Shown: piece after piece, positions 31,842-41,517 of the stretch | Layout: every line of letters begins with the position of its first letter | Position numbering within the stretch: the first letter of the stretch is position 1 | Assembly: GCA_030603495.1 (NCBI GenBank) | Contig: JAUVXR010000004.1 | Location: forward strand, 1 to 64,000 | DNA length: 64,000 nt | Reading direction: 5' to 3' | Source of the DNA: a bacterium | GTDB taxonomy: Bacteria; Armatimonadota; Zipacnadia; Zipacnadales; Zipacnadaceae | Notes under the pieces: model-generated | What the model was told of the DNA's origin: nothing | Databases searched by the model: none | Seen by the model: the letters and a program-made list of their open reading frames with translations, nothing else | Program-made: the position numbers and the translations under genes

Positions 31842-32807
31842 TTACTGTTGTGTTTCCCAATATATCACCTGCGACCGACGGCCCGGAACTCTCCACTTGA
31901 TCTCACCATAGAAGAACGATAGCCAATCGTAGAGGATGTGAGTGTTCTCCTTTATCTGCCAACGATACGGGAGAGGCACGTCCGCGCAGTGTTGATGAAT
32001 CCACTCGTTGACCTCACCAAATCGCATTTCCTGTCGAGCCCGTATCTGTCCCACTATAGATTGTACGAAGGGTTGCGCACAAAAGCGTTCTTTCAGTAAC
32101 ACACGAAAACTCTCCGAGCTTGTGCTCTCGTCTATGCCATACAGGGCCAAGTCGTGAATGGCCCTTCGAATAATCTCCGGCTCATACTCGCTCTGCCTGT
32201 CCGATACAAAATACTTCTCAAGCTGAAGGGGGTTTGTGGTAGCTGGCAAAGCATTGACAGAGAAGCTCTTCCGCGAATGCTCAAACGGCCCGATCTGTGG
32301 GCGCTGCTCCTGAGGCTTATCATTTTCGTGTAGGAACTGGCTCGCCTGCTCAAAGATACCGTCATCGACAAGGATGCTACCGTCGATGATGTGGAACACC
32401 TGTGCCCAATCGTGCGGAGTCAACAAGGACCAGCAGCCGACCTCAATGTTCTGGATCGGCCCGTATCCTAGTCCCGCGTTTGTCACATTGGCGCTGCCGA
32501 CAAAACACTCATTTGATGCAAACACCATCAGCTTGAGATGTATCCGGTCGTTAACATACAAAGGAATACGGCGCGCACTCAATTCCTCATATATACTGAG
32601 ATCGGATACCTTAGATAGGATATCTTCTGACCGCCACCTCGTTACAATCTTGAGCTGTCCAGTATGCTTGCACCCGTCTAGGAGCCGGACGAGACTCCCC
32701 CGCTGAATGAATGGCACGATCAGCAGCAAACAGTCATCGTGGGCCAATACCTCTTCCACAGCCGAGCCCACGGGTTGCCACACAAGCGGATAACTATCGT
32801 CGGGCAT
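31842..32807 (-). CDS. PLD-family nuclease, candidate SspH
   Basis: A 321-aa protein. Residues 95-125 carry the phospholipase-D-type HxK motif (IHLKLMVFASNECFVGSANV, then TNAGLGY), which in this family forms the covalent phosphohistidine during phosphodiester cleavage; only one HxK is seen, so a dimer would be needed. The remainder is alpha-helical. It is the last gene of the minus-strand phosphorothioation operon, starting 6 bp after the GHKL gene. A role in cutting unmodified phage DNA is inferred from the SspFGH module, whose individual letters I cannot assign with certainty. Confidence 0.85.
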   Translation of the reverse strand: MPDDSYPLVWQPVGSAVEEVLAHDDCLLLIVPFIQRGSLVRLLDGCKHTGQLKIVTRWRSEDILSKVSDLSIYEELSARRIPLYVNDRIHLKLMVFASNECFVGSANVTNAGLGYGPIQNIEVGCWSLLTPHDWAQVFHIIDGSILVDDGIFEQASQFLHENDKPQEQRPQIGPFEHSRKSFSVNALPATTNPLQLEKYFVSDRQSEYEPEIIRRAIHDLALYGIDESTSSESFRVLLKERFCAQPFVQSIVGQIRARQEMRFGEVNEWIHQHCADVPLPYRWQIKENTHILYDWLSFFYGEIKWRVPGRRSQVIYWETQQ

Positions 32808-32813
32808 CGGGGA

Positions 32814-34604
32814 CTATTCCTCTGATTCCTGCAGAAAATCACGTGCTATCCGACCCCAGTCACTTCGTATATCTTCAAGCTGCTGCCGAAGCGGGTCTCC
32901 CGCTACATCTTCTAGCCGAGCCCAAGCGGTAAGCAGCAACTTGAGCGCAGTAAGGGCTGGAGTGTCATCATCCTGATCCTTAAGGATATCGAACAAATGC
33001 TCGCTTGCAGGATGCCGCGAATTGATCAGGATAATGAGAATGCCTCCTCTTGACCGAATATCAAAAAACGCGAAACCCGGAACGGGGGCGTCTTGAAACA
33101 AGAACTTCGTGTTTCGCTTCACGTATTCAACAGCGATTTCCTTAGCATCCCTTTCATCCACCCCCTCGGCAATCAACTCCACGGCCAATTCCTTCTCTCG
33201 TTCCTTTTTCGGCAGCTTCTCGTCTTGGTCACTATTGCTTTCCTCCCCAGTTTGCTCACGACGCCGCTTGGTGGCCTTTGTTGCTATATCCTCAGCCGAA
33301 CCAGGAGGAGGAGCAACGCCCCCACTACGCGCCCCTTCCCGTAGCCGCTTGATCTGTTCTCGCATCGTGCGCAGTGTCTTCGTGATCTCTTGCGAGACCT
33401 CGTAAATCACTAGCCGCGGATCACTTGATTCACGTAGCATCTCCCGATACTCCCCGGGCGTCAAACCTTCCATTTTGGCATCCTCATCGAGATCGCATTG
33501 CCCAAAAGCCGTGGCCGCCTGCTTGTTGTTTGTGACGCCAAAGATGTTGTCCAGTTCCGGACCGAATTGCACTTCTACACCCCACCACCTCTCTACCGGA
33601 TCATAACGAATGTCGAAAGTATTGTTCATCTCTATTTCGCGACTTGCCCTAACAATTGAGACGCCTATATTCCTATTGGTGTGCTTCCCAATTGGATCAC
33701 TCCCACCGCGTTCGCGGGCCTCTTTGGTAGATATCGAAAAACGCAAAACCACCTTGTGTGTATCACTGTTTGTGCTGACCTCTAAATCGTACTCCGTGAA
33801 CAAATCAAACGCTGCTTTTTCATCAAACGGAGGCGGAGCGCATGTTCCTGTCATGACGTATAGTGGATCGTTCGGTAGAACATCGCGATCAATCTTGTTT
33901 GTGGTCTGTCCAGCAGATCCCTCAAAAGACGAAAGGCGGATTCTAGCTTTCCCGCCTTTAAGGAAATAGCGGTACATGCGTCCGACGAGCAATTCAGCAT
34001 TGTTCAAGAAGGCAGTGCTAGTCTTCCATCGTATTCGATCAATGGTCGACCACACAACCAGCGTTCCATGCTCCCCAATATCGTCCCTTACCAATTTCCG
34101 CCACTCGTCAGGAATCTCAGATGCCTGAGGCTCCGGAACGCTTCTCAACGTGCCCGCAAGTACCTCGTCAATATCAAGGTAGGTATGCAGGCACTCGGAA
34201 TTCTGCCAAGACCAGACATCGACGCGTCGGCATTGAGAAATAGAAGCATTGGGAAGGCCCATGCCGAATTTGCCGATGCCATATTGGGTCTCAGCCTGCA
34301 GATGAGTTCCGTTTCCAAACTGGAGGGCCATCCGAAGGGTATCAGCATCCATTCCAGAAGCATTATCATACACGGCAATCTTGCTGATGAACTGACGACG
34401 ACGTTCTGTCACAATGTCAACGGCATCTACGCAGAGAAGCTCAACCTCCGTGCATTCATTGACGTCGCGGCCAGCCTGGATGCTGTTGTCAACAAGCTCA
34501 GCTATCGCGTGCGCCGTATCGCGGTAGCCAGAGTCCCGCATCGACCTAATCGCTAGATGAGGCGGCAGGATCTCGTAATCGCCTGTCGAGTTCTGTGCTG
34601 TCAT
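32814..34604 (-). CDS. GHKL (Hsp90-like) ATPase, candidate SspG
   Basis: A 596-aa protein. The ATG at 34604 has AAGGAG eight bases upstream; the ATG two codons earlier is too near that site. GHKL boxes are visible: N box AIAELVDNSIQAG (about 25-40), G1 VYDNASGMDADTLRMALQFG, G2 QYGIGKFGMGLPNASIS. Such ATP-gated dimerisation domains occur in MutL, gyrase B and MORC. The C-terminal half has a Lys/Glu-rich segment (EKLPKKEREKELAVELIAEG) and VDERDAKEIAVEYVKRNTKF. It stands in the operon between the helicase and the nuclease genes. Confidence 0.88.
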   Translation of the reverse strand: MTAQNSTGDYEILPPHLAIRSMRDSGYRDTAHAIAELVDNSIQAGRDVNECTEVELLCVDAVDIVTERRRQFISKIAVYDNASGMDADTLRMALQFGNGTHLQAETQYGIGKFGMGLPNASISQCRRVDVWSWQNSECLHTYLDIDEVLAGTLRSVPEPQASEIPDEWRKLVRDDIGEHGTLVVWSTIDRIRWKTSTAFLNNAELLVGRMYRYFLKGGKARIRLSSFEGSAGQTTNKIDRDVLPNDPLYVMTGTCAPPPFDEKAAFDLFTEYDLEVSTNSDTHKVVLRFSISTKEARERGGSDPIGKHTNRNIGVSIVRASREIEMNNTFDIRYDPVERWWGVEVQFGPELDNIFGVTNNKQAATAFGQCDLDEDAKMEGLTPGEYREMLRESSDPRLVIYEVSQEITKTLRTMREQIKRLREGARSGGVAPPPGSAEDIATKATKRRREQTGEESNSDQDEKLPKKEREKELAVELIAEGVDERDAKEIAVEYVKRNTKFLFQDAPVPGFAFFDIRSRGGILIILINSRHPASEHLFDILKDQDDDTPALTALKLLLTAWARLEDVAGDPLRQQLEDIRSDWGRIARDFLQESEE

Positions 34605-34785
34605 TTCCATGTCTCCTTCTTGTTGCCCTGATTCTCTCGACTCGTACTGTACTGCACCCAGCATGGACACAGTCTTAGCATTAGGCAGTGGCTTGTGTCA
34701 ATACACGGTCCCGCTGCTGGGATAGCGCCAGCACCCAACGTGCAGGTTCTTTGTCTTGTCTCCAAGACAGTCAGAGGCAAGTTAG

Positions 34786-36405
34786 TCATTCCCATATCTC
34801 ATCCCAATAGTTGAACGCCTCGGCAATGCTTCGAAAACCAGGTAATTGATCCACAACCGTGACAACCTTGCACGTTTCGTTGCCACCAGCCTTCGGGCCT
34901 CGTGCGGCCCGGCCAACCATTTGACTGTAAAGGACAACAGACTTCGTGGGTCGTGCAATCACTGCACAGCAGGTTCTTGGCGCGTCAAATCCCATTGTTA
35001 GCACACCATAATTACAGAGGATTTGGATGCCGCCCGGTTTTTTGTAGTGCGCAATAAGTTGCCGTCGCCTCGCAGGGGGCGTATTGCCAGTTACAGCCGC
35101 AGCGCGGAGTCCTTTGGCTGCCAATATACTCGCAAGCAATACTGCGTGCTCAACAGAACACGCAAACACGATTATCTTCCCTTCCGTTCTTGCCTCTTCA
35201 AGCAAGCGGGTAACGATGAGGAAGTTGCGTTTATGATCTTGTCCGAGGCGAGCGATGATCCAATCTGGAAGCTCCAGTTCTGTGCGAAGTCGACTAATCT
35301 CCTCGCTCGTGAGAACCAAGTCCTCCCCGGGCGCATAGCGGATGTAGTCGTACTCGACCTTTGCCAAATACCCTTGATCCTGTAGATAATCCACTGGACT
35401 GTCGTAGCCATCTACCTTCAGCGTGACCTTCTGTCGTTTAAAGAACTGTGCCAACTCCATGTCTTGATGAGCGTCGAGCAAACTTCGCCCTGGAGTAGCC
35501 GATAGTCCAAGAATGCCCGTTCTAGGATCTACCGCCAGGAGATTGAGCAGGTGCTGGTATGTCGGAGCAACGGCTTGATGGGCTTCATCCATTACCACCA
35601 ATGTTACTCGGCGGGCTAGTTGCAGGAATACTTCCTGCTCCGACAAACTTCTTCTGTATAGAAGCTGCAATCCTCCAACGAGAAAACCACCGGAGATTTC
35701 TTTGAGATCCGACCGATACTGGCCAAAGGCGCGATGCACAGATACGGAACGGTTGCCAAGGATACCCCATGCTCTTTCGAACTCCTCAGCAGCTTGCTCG
35801 CAGAGCTCTTCACTGTGTGCCAACCACACCACTACTTCACTCTCACCGAGCCGGTCACGCAGTAGATGAGATATGACATTCATCGCCGTCCTAGTCTTCC
35901 CTGCGCCCGTCGGCATGTGAAGGAGAACTCTCGGCCGCATCTCTTCACTGAGGAAAGAGATCATTTCACGACATGCCTGTATTTGATGGGTAAAGAGACT
36001 GTAATCCGGCACAATCTGGACCGAAGACGGCTTCGCAGTTCCATCGCCACGGTCTTCAGGAAGACTGCACCCAAAAAAAGCAAAAATGACTTCGCACACA
36101 ACACTGCCTTTGGGAATCGGGATGTTTCGGATCGACTCCCAAGGATTATCCGCAGGAGAAAGACCGAGAAGTCTGGCTAGCCTCTCGGCATCCTTCCGGG
36201 ACAACGCATCAGTAATATCACAGCGGCGTCGTTTGTCCAGAAGAAGATCCTCTGGACCGATCTGTTCTATGACCAGTTCCGCGAGCTGGGAGGGCTGAAG
36301 GTGCTTGAGCCCGAGAAGCTCCAAAAGAGTCACTGTGCTCTCGCCCATCAATCTGGCAAGTTCAGCAGCTCCAAGGCGCGCTAATGTCTTTGACAGTTTC
36401 GTCAC
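34786..36405 (-). CDS. SF2 DNA/RNA helicase, candidate SspF
   Basis: A 539-aa DEAH-box protein with GTG start. N-terminal 130 residues are helical and unrecognised. Motifs: SLFTHQIQACREMI, HMPTGAGKTRTA (Walker A), VVMDEAHQAV (II), GLSATPGRS (III), FACSVEHAVLLAS (IV), YGVLTMGFDAPRTC (V), QMVGRAARGPKAGG (VI). It resembles the helicase modules of type I restriction and other defence systems. It lies 66 bp after sspD. Confidence 0.88.
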   Translation of the reverse strand: MTKLSKTLARLGAAELARLMGESTVTLLELLGLKHLQPSQLAELVIEQIGPEDLLLDKRRRCDITDALSRKDAERLARLLGLSPADNPWESIRNIPIPKGSVVCEVIFAFFGCSLPEDRGDGTAKPSSVQIVPDYSLFTHQIQACREMISFLSEEMRPRVLLHMPTGAGKTRTAMNVISHLLRDRLGESEVVVWLAHSEELCEQAAEEFERAWGILGNRSVSVHRAFGQYRSDLKEISGGFLVGGLQLLYRRSLSEQEVFLQLARRVTLVVMDEAHQAVAPTYQHLLNLLAVDPRTGILGLSATPGRSLLDAHQDMELAQFFKRQKVTLKVDGYDSPVDYLQDQGYLAKVEYDYIRYAPGEDLVLTSEEISRLRTELELPDWIIARLGQDHKRNFLIVTRLLEEARTEGKIIVFACSVEHAVLLASILAAKGLRAAAVTGNTPPARRRQLIAHYKKPGGIQILCNYGVLTMGFDAPRTCCAVIARPTKSVVLYSQMVGRAARGPKAGGNETCKVVTVVDQLPGFRSIAEAFNYWDEIWE

Positions 36406-36471
36406 GCGTTGTCCCTGTAACAGCCCGAGTTATGCTTATCCAATGGGCAAAGCATCGTGTCCTCTACAGTA

Positions 36472-37284
36472 TCAGAGATGGCAGATGGCGCAGCCTTCGA
36501 TTTCATCCATCGACGGGACTTCGTGTCGAGGCATGCTAGTTATATCATCAAGGGTCCGCCCGTCTTTCCAGGTGAACCGCTTGCCGTTCAACTCTGTCTC
36601 GTATTCCTTGGCTTTCTCAAATAGGTCTGGATGGCGTTCCCGTAGGCCTTGCCATTCCCCAATTTGCTGATAGAAACAGAAGTAACATCCAGACCGTGAT
36701 CTCCACTCGTAGTATTTCGGAAGGCCAAGCCCGGATTCCTCGAGGATGCGTTTCACGTCCGCAAGCTGGATACCATCATCCTTGAAGGGGTATACCGGCA
36801 CAATGTTAGGGCGCTCAGACAGCTTGGGAGGTTTCTTCGGCTTGTAGCCATCTCTGTCCTCATCAGCTCGTATGCCAATGTAATTGAAGGTATTGTGTTC
36901 ACCGACATAACGCTCAAACGGAGCAATCTTAAGAACCCTTGTGCACCAGCGGCTTCGCGGACTAGGCAAGAAACCGCCATAGACCTCTCGCAGCCAAATG
37001 TCGAAGGGGTTTCGGCCAGGCTTGGCTTGAATCTGTAAGGTCTCGAGAGCAGTGAGACGCGTGACCTGCACCCCTAGCAAACCCTCCAGTCGCTTGATAT
37101 ACTCATATGTTTCCGGCAATTCACAGCCGGTGTCACAAAAAACGTATTCAGTCGGAAGTTCTGGATAGTTCTGCCTAAGGTAGATGGCGAGTGCGGCAGA
37201 GTCCTTTCCTCCAGAAACGCTCACAATATGCTTGATCTCCGGCTGCTCTGTAATCACAGCAAGTGCTTCTTTAAGTGTGGTCAT
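36472..37284 (-). CDS. sspD: SspD-like PAPS-reductase/ATP-pyrophosphatase
   Basis: A 270-aa protein of the family that activates sulfur transfer to the DNA backbone in phosphorothioation (DndC/SspD). The PP-loop is HIVSVSGGKDSAALAIYLRQ near residue 20. YVFCDTGCELPETYEYIKRL follows, then a Cys set: RWCTRVLKIAPFE, SGCYFCFYQQIGEWQ, and the C-terminal GCAICHL, consistent with an iron-sulfur site. The ATG overlaps the end of sspC by 14 nt. Neighbours (desulfurase, DUF4007, giant ATPase) support SspD over an assimilatory reductase. Confidence 0.9.
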   Translation of the reverse strand: MTTLKEALAVITEQPEIKHIVSVSGGKDSAALAIYLRQNYPELPTEYVFCDTGCELPETYEYIKRLEGLLGVQVTRLTALETLQIQAKPGRNPFDIWLREVYGGFLPSPRSRWCTRVLKIAPFERYVGEHNTFNYIGIRADEDRDGYKPKKPPKLSERPNIVPVYPFKDDGIQLADVKRILEESGLGLPKYYEWRSRSGCYFCFYQQIGEWQGLRERHPDLFEKAKEYETELNGKRFTWKDGRTLDDITSMPRHEVPSMDEIEGCAICHL

Positions 37285-40200
37285 TATTGCTACCTTTCAT
37301 GATCTTCTGCAGGATCATGATAGACTTGTGCGAGCCGACCAAGTCAGCAAGCTGTCCGTAGAAATGCCCGATTCGCTCAGTAACAAATTGTGCCAACCCC
37401 TCGCGAATCTCCTGTGACTCGCTCAGGTCAAGAACATCCGTGCTATTGCTGAGGACGGCAGTTTCGATCCTGTGAGTGAGCTCCTGAATCTTGTTCTCAA
37501 ACTCAATGGCCGTGCTATCATCCCAGTCCTCCGTAGAACGGCCGACAAGCAATAACGCAAGAGAATTCACAAAAATGACCTCATCCTCATAGGCCATCTT
37601 CATTCGAGACAACAACCCACGGGCTATGCTTGGCAAGCGGGTTGAAGTAATTGATTCTGGAAAATAACTCGCCCACTGCTTCGCTGTCTTTTGTATGCTA
37701 GGCATCCGATCTGCTTGGTCGCGTGACAACGCCTGGTAGATCGAATCACAGGCCTTCCGCACGTATGTGTGCGACACGCTCTCGATCTCGTCCTTTAATG
37801 GTTCAATCACTTTCCGCGCCTGTCCGTTGTGTCGATAGTCGAACCCACATGAAGAGGGCAACGCTTGCAGAAGGAATGCGAGAGGGTCAGATGTACGTGA
37901 GTCTCTGAGGAGCCGTTGAAACTCACGCGCTTCCGGCGACAATGATTCAGCTGAGAGCGAAGCCTTGGGTAGTTGGAATAGCCAACTCTGGATCGCATCA
38001 TAGGTCGCGCGGACGGCATCTGTATCTGAATCCACTCGTTGCCGTCCAAGGAAAATACTGCGTATTTCTCCGAAGTATGAGTCGATGTGCTCGTCAAGCT
38101 CGATAACCACAAGCTCATATTCATCTGGATGCCTACACACGTCTTCAATCACAGTCGGCAATATGTCTGTGATATATTCCTGATTGCGGCAGAGTGATAC
38201 GGCCTTTGCGAAGGCTTTCAGCCCTGCCCCAAAAAATATTGGCAGTAGGCCTCTCCGAATGCCGTACGGCGGCAACATGAGCGTCTTGAAAAGTTCGGAT
38301 GGCTTTTTGGGGTCACCGGAAGGAATTTCAAAGAACTCTCGAAGCACGCCCCAGATACTCTTGAGGCCAATATCATCACCTAAGCTGCTTGTCTTGCCTG
38401 AGCAATATCCGTAATCACCCGATGCTTCCTCGCGATAAAGGCCAGTATTGCACAAGATAGTCCTGAACATGGACGCATCAGGTGTTGTTGCTTTGAGACC
38501 CAAGTCACAGGTTCCGTGCCTCTCCAGAATGCCCATAAGCAGCTTCTTACGGGAGTTCACAATCGTACCGCTAGGTTTATGGCGGTTGATGAGCTCGTTG
38601 TGGATACGAGGAGTATTGGAGAATACATCGAGAGTTATCCGCGATAACTCTCGACGCATATCGCTAGGGCTCTCTATAGCCAACTGCTCCCCTTGGTGGA
38701 ACCAGCAGGGCCCGTCCGCCATCGGTCTTAGTAGTTTGTCGAGTGTCGCTTGGAGATTGCCCCGCGCATCGTCCAGCATTTGCTGAATCTCTGGCAACAC
38801 AAGCGGGTCTTCGCCGGTGATATCCGAGTTATGTTGCATGTTGGACAGGCACCAGACTTCCAGGGCTGCCTCACGCAGGTTGAGGGGAGTGCTCGGGATG
38901 GCAGTAACGATTTGGGGATTATGTATGTGATTCTCTGCGGCCTCCCTCGCATCACAGAGCTCCTCGCCTGTTTCTGCGACTAGATGGATGATTTTCCCAT
39001 CACAGCCAATATCAACACCAGTCAACTGATTCCCGTTGCCCAAGCCTGCAAAGTCATCGGCTGTTATGTAAACGCCGGACCAGTAACGATTCACGCCATG
39101 AACCGTGTTGTATTCGATAGGCTTCCATGCCTCGGGCCTCGCCTCCTTGTTCAAGAACGCCAAGACATCGAAGACAGCACGATGACGTGCCTTCTCGTCG
39201 GCGAGACGACCTCGAAGGTCCACATCAGTTCCGTGCCAAACGGCAACTTCCTGGCTATGTGTTCGATACAGTAGTAGCTTTTCATTGATAAGCTGCGAGA
39301 CGGCTACGTTCCAAGGTTTGCTCCCCCCGTAACCCTGAACCGACCATATCAGTGTAGACTTCTCAACACGAGAGCGCTCCCCTTTGGTGCCCATGCCAAG
39401 CAGGCAGGCTGTCTTTAGAACGTTAATACACCGTTCGTCCCCGCCCGTCTTCGTTATGGCACTTTCGGTTTCGAGCCACTGCTTGTGTGTGCCGCCAATT
39501 GCTGTATCCCCACGCATCGACGGAGCGAAGTAGTCGTAGAGATCAGAAACGCCGAACCCATCGCCCAGCATAGTCGCATACAGGAAGGTGAACAATGTGC
39601 GTTCATTCTGTGCAACACGGGCCGATACCCGTGGAAGAAGGTACACTGCTGCTGGATCGGCGGGAAATGTACGTTTGAACAACGAGGCAAGATCGTCAAG
39701 CGTGAAGTCAGCGAAGAGGCCATGCTTGTTCTTGGCAGTCCTCGCAAGTAACCGAAGCACATTCTTGGTCGGCAGGTTAACAGACCCACGGTTTGACTCA
39801 ATGATTTCCGCAAGCAATCGGTATGTTTCCTTACTATCGTCGACATACTGAATCACCTCAAATCGGCCGGATATCTTTTGCCATTCTGCTCTAACGGCCT
39901 GCGTCATCTGTTGAGCGTAATGCAGCATGCTCTGATGCAGTGTCAACCCAAGTGTGACCGGTAAATCACGCGAACGGGACGCGTACTCCGCTATGACTTG
40001 GATATCCGATAGCTCAGCCGCGCGACCGTCTGATAATAGCGTCTCTAAGTGACGCCCCGATTCGTCCCAAAGGATGCAAATCTGGTCGAGACCCGCTTTG
40101 CCACATGTTTTCTTTAGTTGATGAAGGAAGGCCACCGCGTCCTCAATGGTGGAGACTTGCATATTCTGAAGCGATCTGCTCTGTCGCCCTAGCTTGTTGC

Positions 40201-40627
40201 GGGTCACGGCAGCCATAGCAGCATCACGCAATGCCTGCGCTAGGTTACCTTGGAAACCATGCAACGCCAGGACAATTCCCCGTTTCCTAGACCGTCTTCT
40301 CGCCAATAGCATCTTGCGTAAGCCTGGGCTCACTGCCTCAACGCGCTTCTCGATTGCCGAAAGCACGGTTTGTGCGTTAGGTCTGTTTTCGATAACTTGG
40401 AGTAAATAAGTGAGTGTCAGCGATTTTCCGGAGCCGTAGGGTGCCACGACCAGGAAGGATCGCTCCTTGGTGTGACCAAGGAGTCCGCGAACAAGAGGGA
40501 CGCTCTTTGTTGTTGGCCTGTAATGAGCAATACGCTCCGGCTCATCGGCATCGAAGCAAAGGTTGATCGAGCGCAGGAACGCTTCGGTATCAAGATTTCC
40601 TGTCATGGACAGTTTACGCTTTGGCAT
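37271..40627 (-). CDS. sspC: SspC-like large P-loop ATPase
   Basis: A 1118-aa protein. Walker A is VVAPYGSGKSLTLTYLLQVI near residue 60, and a likely Walker B is QICILWDESGRHL near 185. The rest is mainly helical, with no membrane segment. Large ATPases of this kind are the third component of SspABCD-type systems and are needed for backbone sulfur insertion. It starts 1 nt before the end of sspB (TAATG overlap) and its stop overlaps sspD, so sspB-C-D are translationally coupled. Confidence 0.85.
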   Translation of the reverse strand: MPKRKLSMTGNLDTEAFLRSINLCFDADEPERIAHYRPTTKSVPLVRGLLGHTKERSFLVVAPYGSGKSLTLTYLLQVIENRPNAQTVLSAIEKRVEAVSPGLRKMLLARRRSRKRGIVLALHGFQGNLAQALRDAAMAAVTRNKLGRQSRSLQNMQVSTIEDAVAFLHQLKKTCGKAGLDQICILWDESGRHLETLLSDGRAAELSDIQVIAEYASRSRDLPVTLGLTLHQSMLHYAQQMTQAVRAEWQKISGRFEVIQYVDDSKETYRLLAEIIESNRGSVNLPTKNVLRLLARTAKNKHGLFADFTLDDLASLFKRTFPADPAAVYLLPRVSARVAQNERTLFTFLYATMLGDGFGVSDLYDYFAPSMRGDTAIGGTHKQWLETESAITKTGGDERCINVLKTACLLGMGTKGERSRVEKSTLIWSVQGYGGSKPWNVAVSQLINEKLLLYRTHSQEVAVWHGTDVDLRGRLADEKARHRAVFDVLAFLNKEARPEAWKPIEYNTVHGVNRYWSGVYITADDFAGLGNGNQLTGVDIGCDGKIIHLVAETGEELCDAREAAENHIHNPQIVTAIPSTPLNLREAALEVWCLSNMQHNSDITGEDPLVLPEIQQMLDDARGNLQATLDKLLRPMADGPCWFHQGEQLAIESPSDMRRELSRITLDVFSNTPRIHNELINRHKPSGTIVNSRKKLLMGILERHGTCDLGLKATTPDASMFRTILCNTGLYREEASGDYGYCSGKTSSLGDDIGLKSIWGVLREFFEIPSGDPKKPSELFKTLMLPPYGIRRGLLPIFFGAGLKAFAKAVSLCRNQEYITDILPTVIEDVCRHPDEYELVVIELDEHIDSYFGEIRSIFLGRQRVDSDTDAVRATYDAIQSWLFQLPKASLSAESLSPEAREFQRLLRDSRTSDPLAFLLQALPSSCGFDYRHNGQARKVIEPLKDEIESVSHTYVRKACDSIYQALSRDQADRMPSIQKTAKQWASYFPESITSTRLPSIARGLLSRMKMAYEDEVIFVNSLALLLVGRSTEDWDDSTAIEFENKIQELTHRIETAVLSNSTDVLDLSESQEIREGLAQFVTERIGHFYGQLADLVGSHKSIMILQKIMKGSNNDHT

Positions 40628-41502
40628 TACCGTCCCTTCCTTCGGCTGCGGTAATACTCAGCGACCCACTCAAGCGGTTTCCACTGTGGGACAGCTATCG
40701 CTCTCTGCCCAGCATGGCCCCGAATGCGAATATTGTCGCAATCTTTCATGAGTTCGACAAGCATCTCATACAATGATTCGCTGGTCAGTACGAAAGCACG
40801 ACCAGGCCCGCCCGGCTCACGCATCAGCCGTTGGATGGCAATGTCACCTTGACCCGCATCAGGAAACGCCCTTGCTACACAGTATCCAAACACACTAGGT
40901 GGTATGTTTTTCGGTGCGTGATGCAGTTGGTAATACCCCGATGATCGATAGTAGCTCATGAGTCCAAGTTCGCGGAACGGGCAATCTCTAACATCCTCTG
41001 GATCAGTGTTTTCTGTCGGGATCTGTCGAGAGTAGCTTGACAGCAAACAAGCCACATCGCGCTCAAGGGTGTTTATGCTGGGGACTCGCCCGTTACCTAG
41101 TTGGATGTAATGCCGGAGGTTCTCCGCTACGACTGCACGGTCAAATCGTTCGAGGTTGAACGAGTTAAAGAACCAATACCACGTATCTGCGTATGGAGGA
41201 TGGCTGATCAAATTGGTGTGAAGCAACCACCATGTGCCTGTATCGACGAAGTACCGATCATGCTTAAACACGGTATCCGCAAAATCCGTCTGCAGGAGAT
41301 GGCCTCTCTGGTCCGGGTGCGCTGCGGCTAGACCGGTAGCCTGCAGCCAGTGGCGAATTGACTTCGCCATGTTCGAACCGACACCAAGGAAGTCGGCAGC
41401 ATGCTCGTGGAACAGCTTATCGGGCTCTTCGATAAGCATTTGAAGGCCTTTGTGCAGCCAGCCTTCTCTTACCGAAAATGTTTCGTGGCCTGAGAATCGC
41501 AT
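40627..41502 (-). CDS. sspB: SspB-like DUF4007 protein
   Basis: A 291-aa protein that begins MRFSGHETFSVREGWLHKGL, the DUF4007 signature, and ends in a basic tail (SRRKGR). Trp/Tyr-rich central text (PPYADTWYWFFNSFN) and an Ala/Arg helix follow. In the described SspABCD system SspB is the DNA-acting component of single-strand phosphorothioation. It lies 15 bp downstream of sspA and overlaps sspC by one base. Confidence 0.88.
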   Translation of the reverse strand: MRFSGHETFSVREGWLHKGLQMLIEEPDKLFHEHAADFLGVGSNMAKSIRHWLQATGLAAAHPDQRGHLLQTDFADTVFKHDRYFVDTGTWWLLHTNLISHPPYADTWYWFFNSFNLERFDRAVVAENLRHYIQLGNGRVPSINTLERDVACLLSSYSRQIPTENTDPEDVRDCPFRELGLMSYYRSSGYYQLHHAPKNIPPSVFGYCVARAFPDAGQGDIAIQRLMREPGGPGRAFVLTSESLYEMLVELMKDCDNIRIRGHAGQRAIAVPQWKPLEWVAEYYRSRRKGR

Positions 41503-41517
41503 TCTATCTCCAGTTGA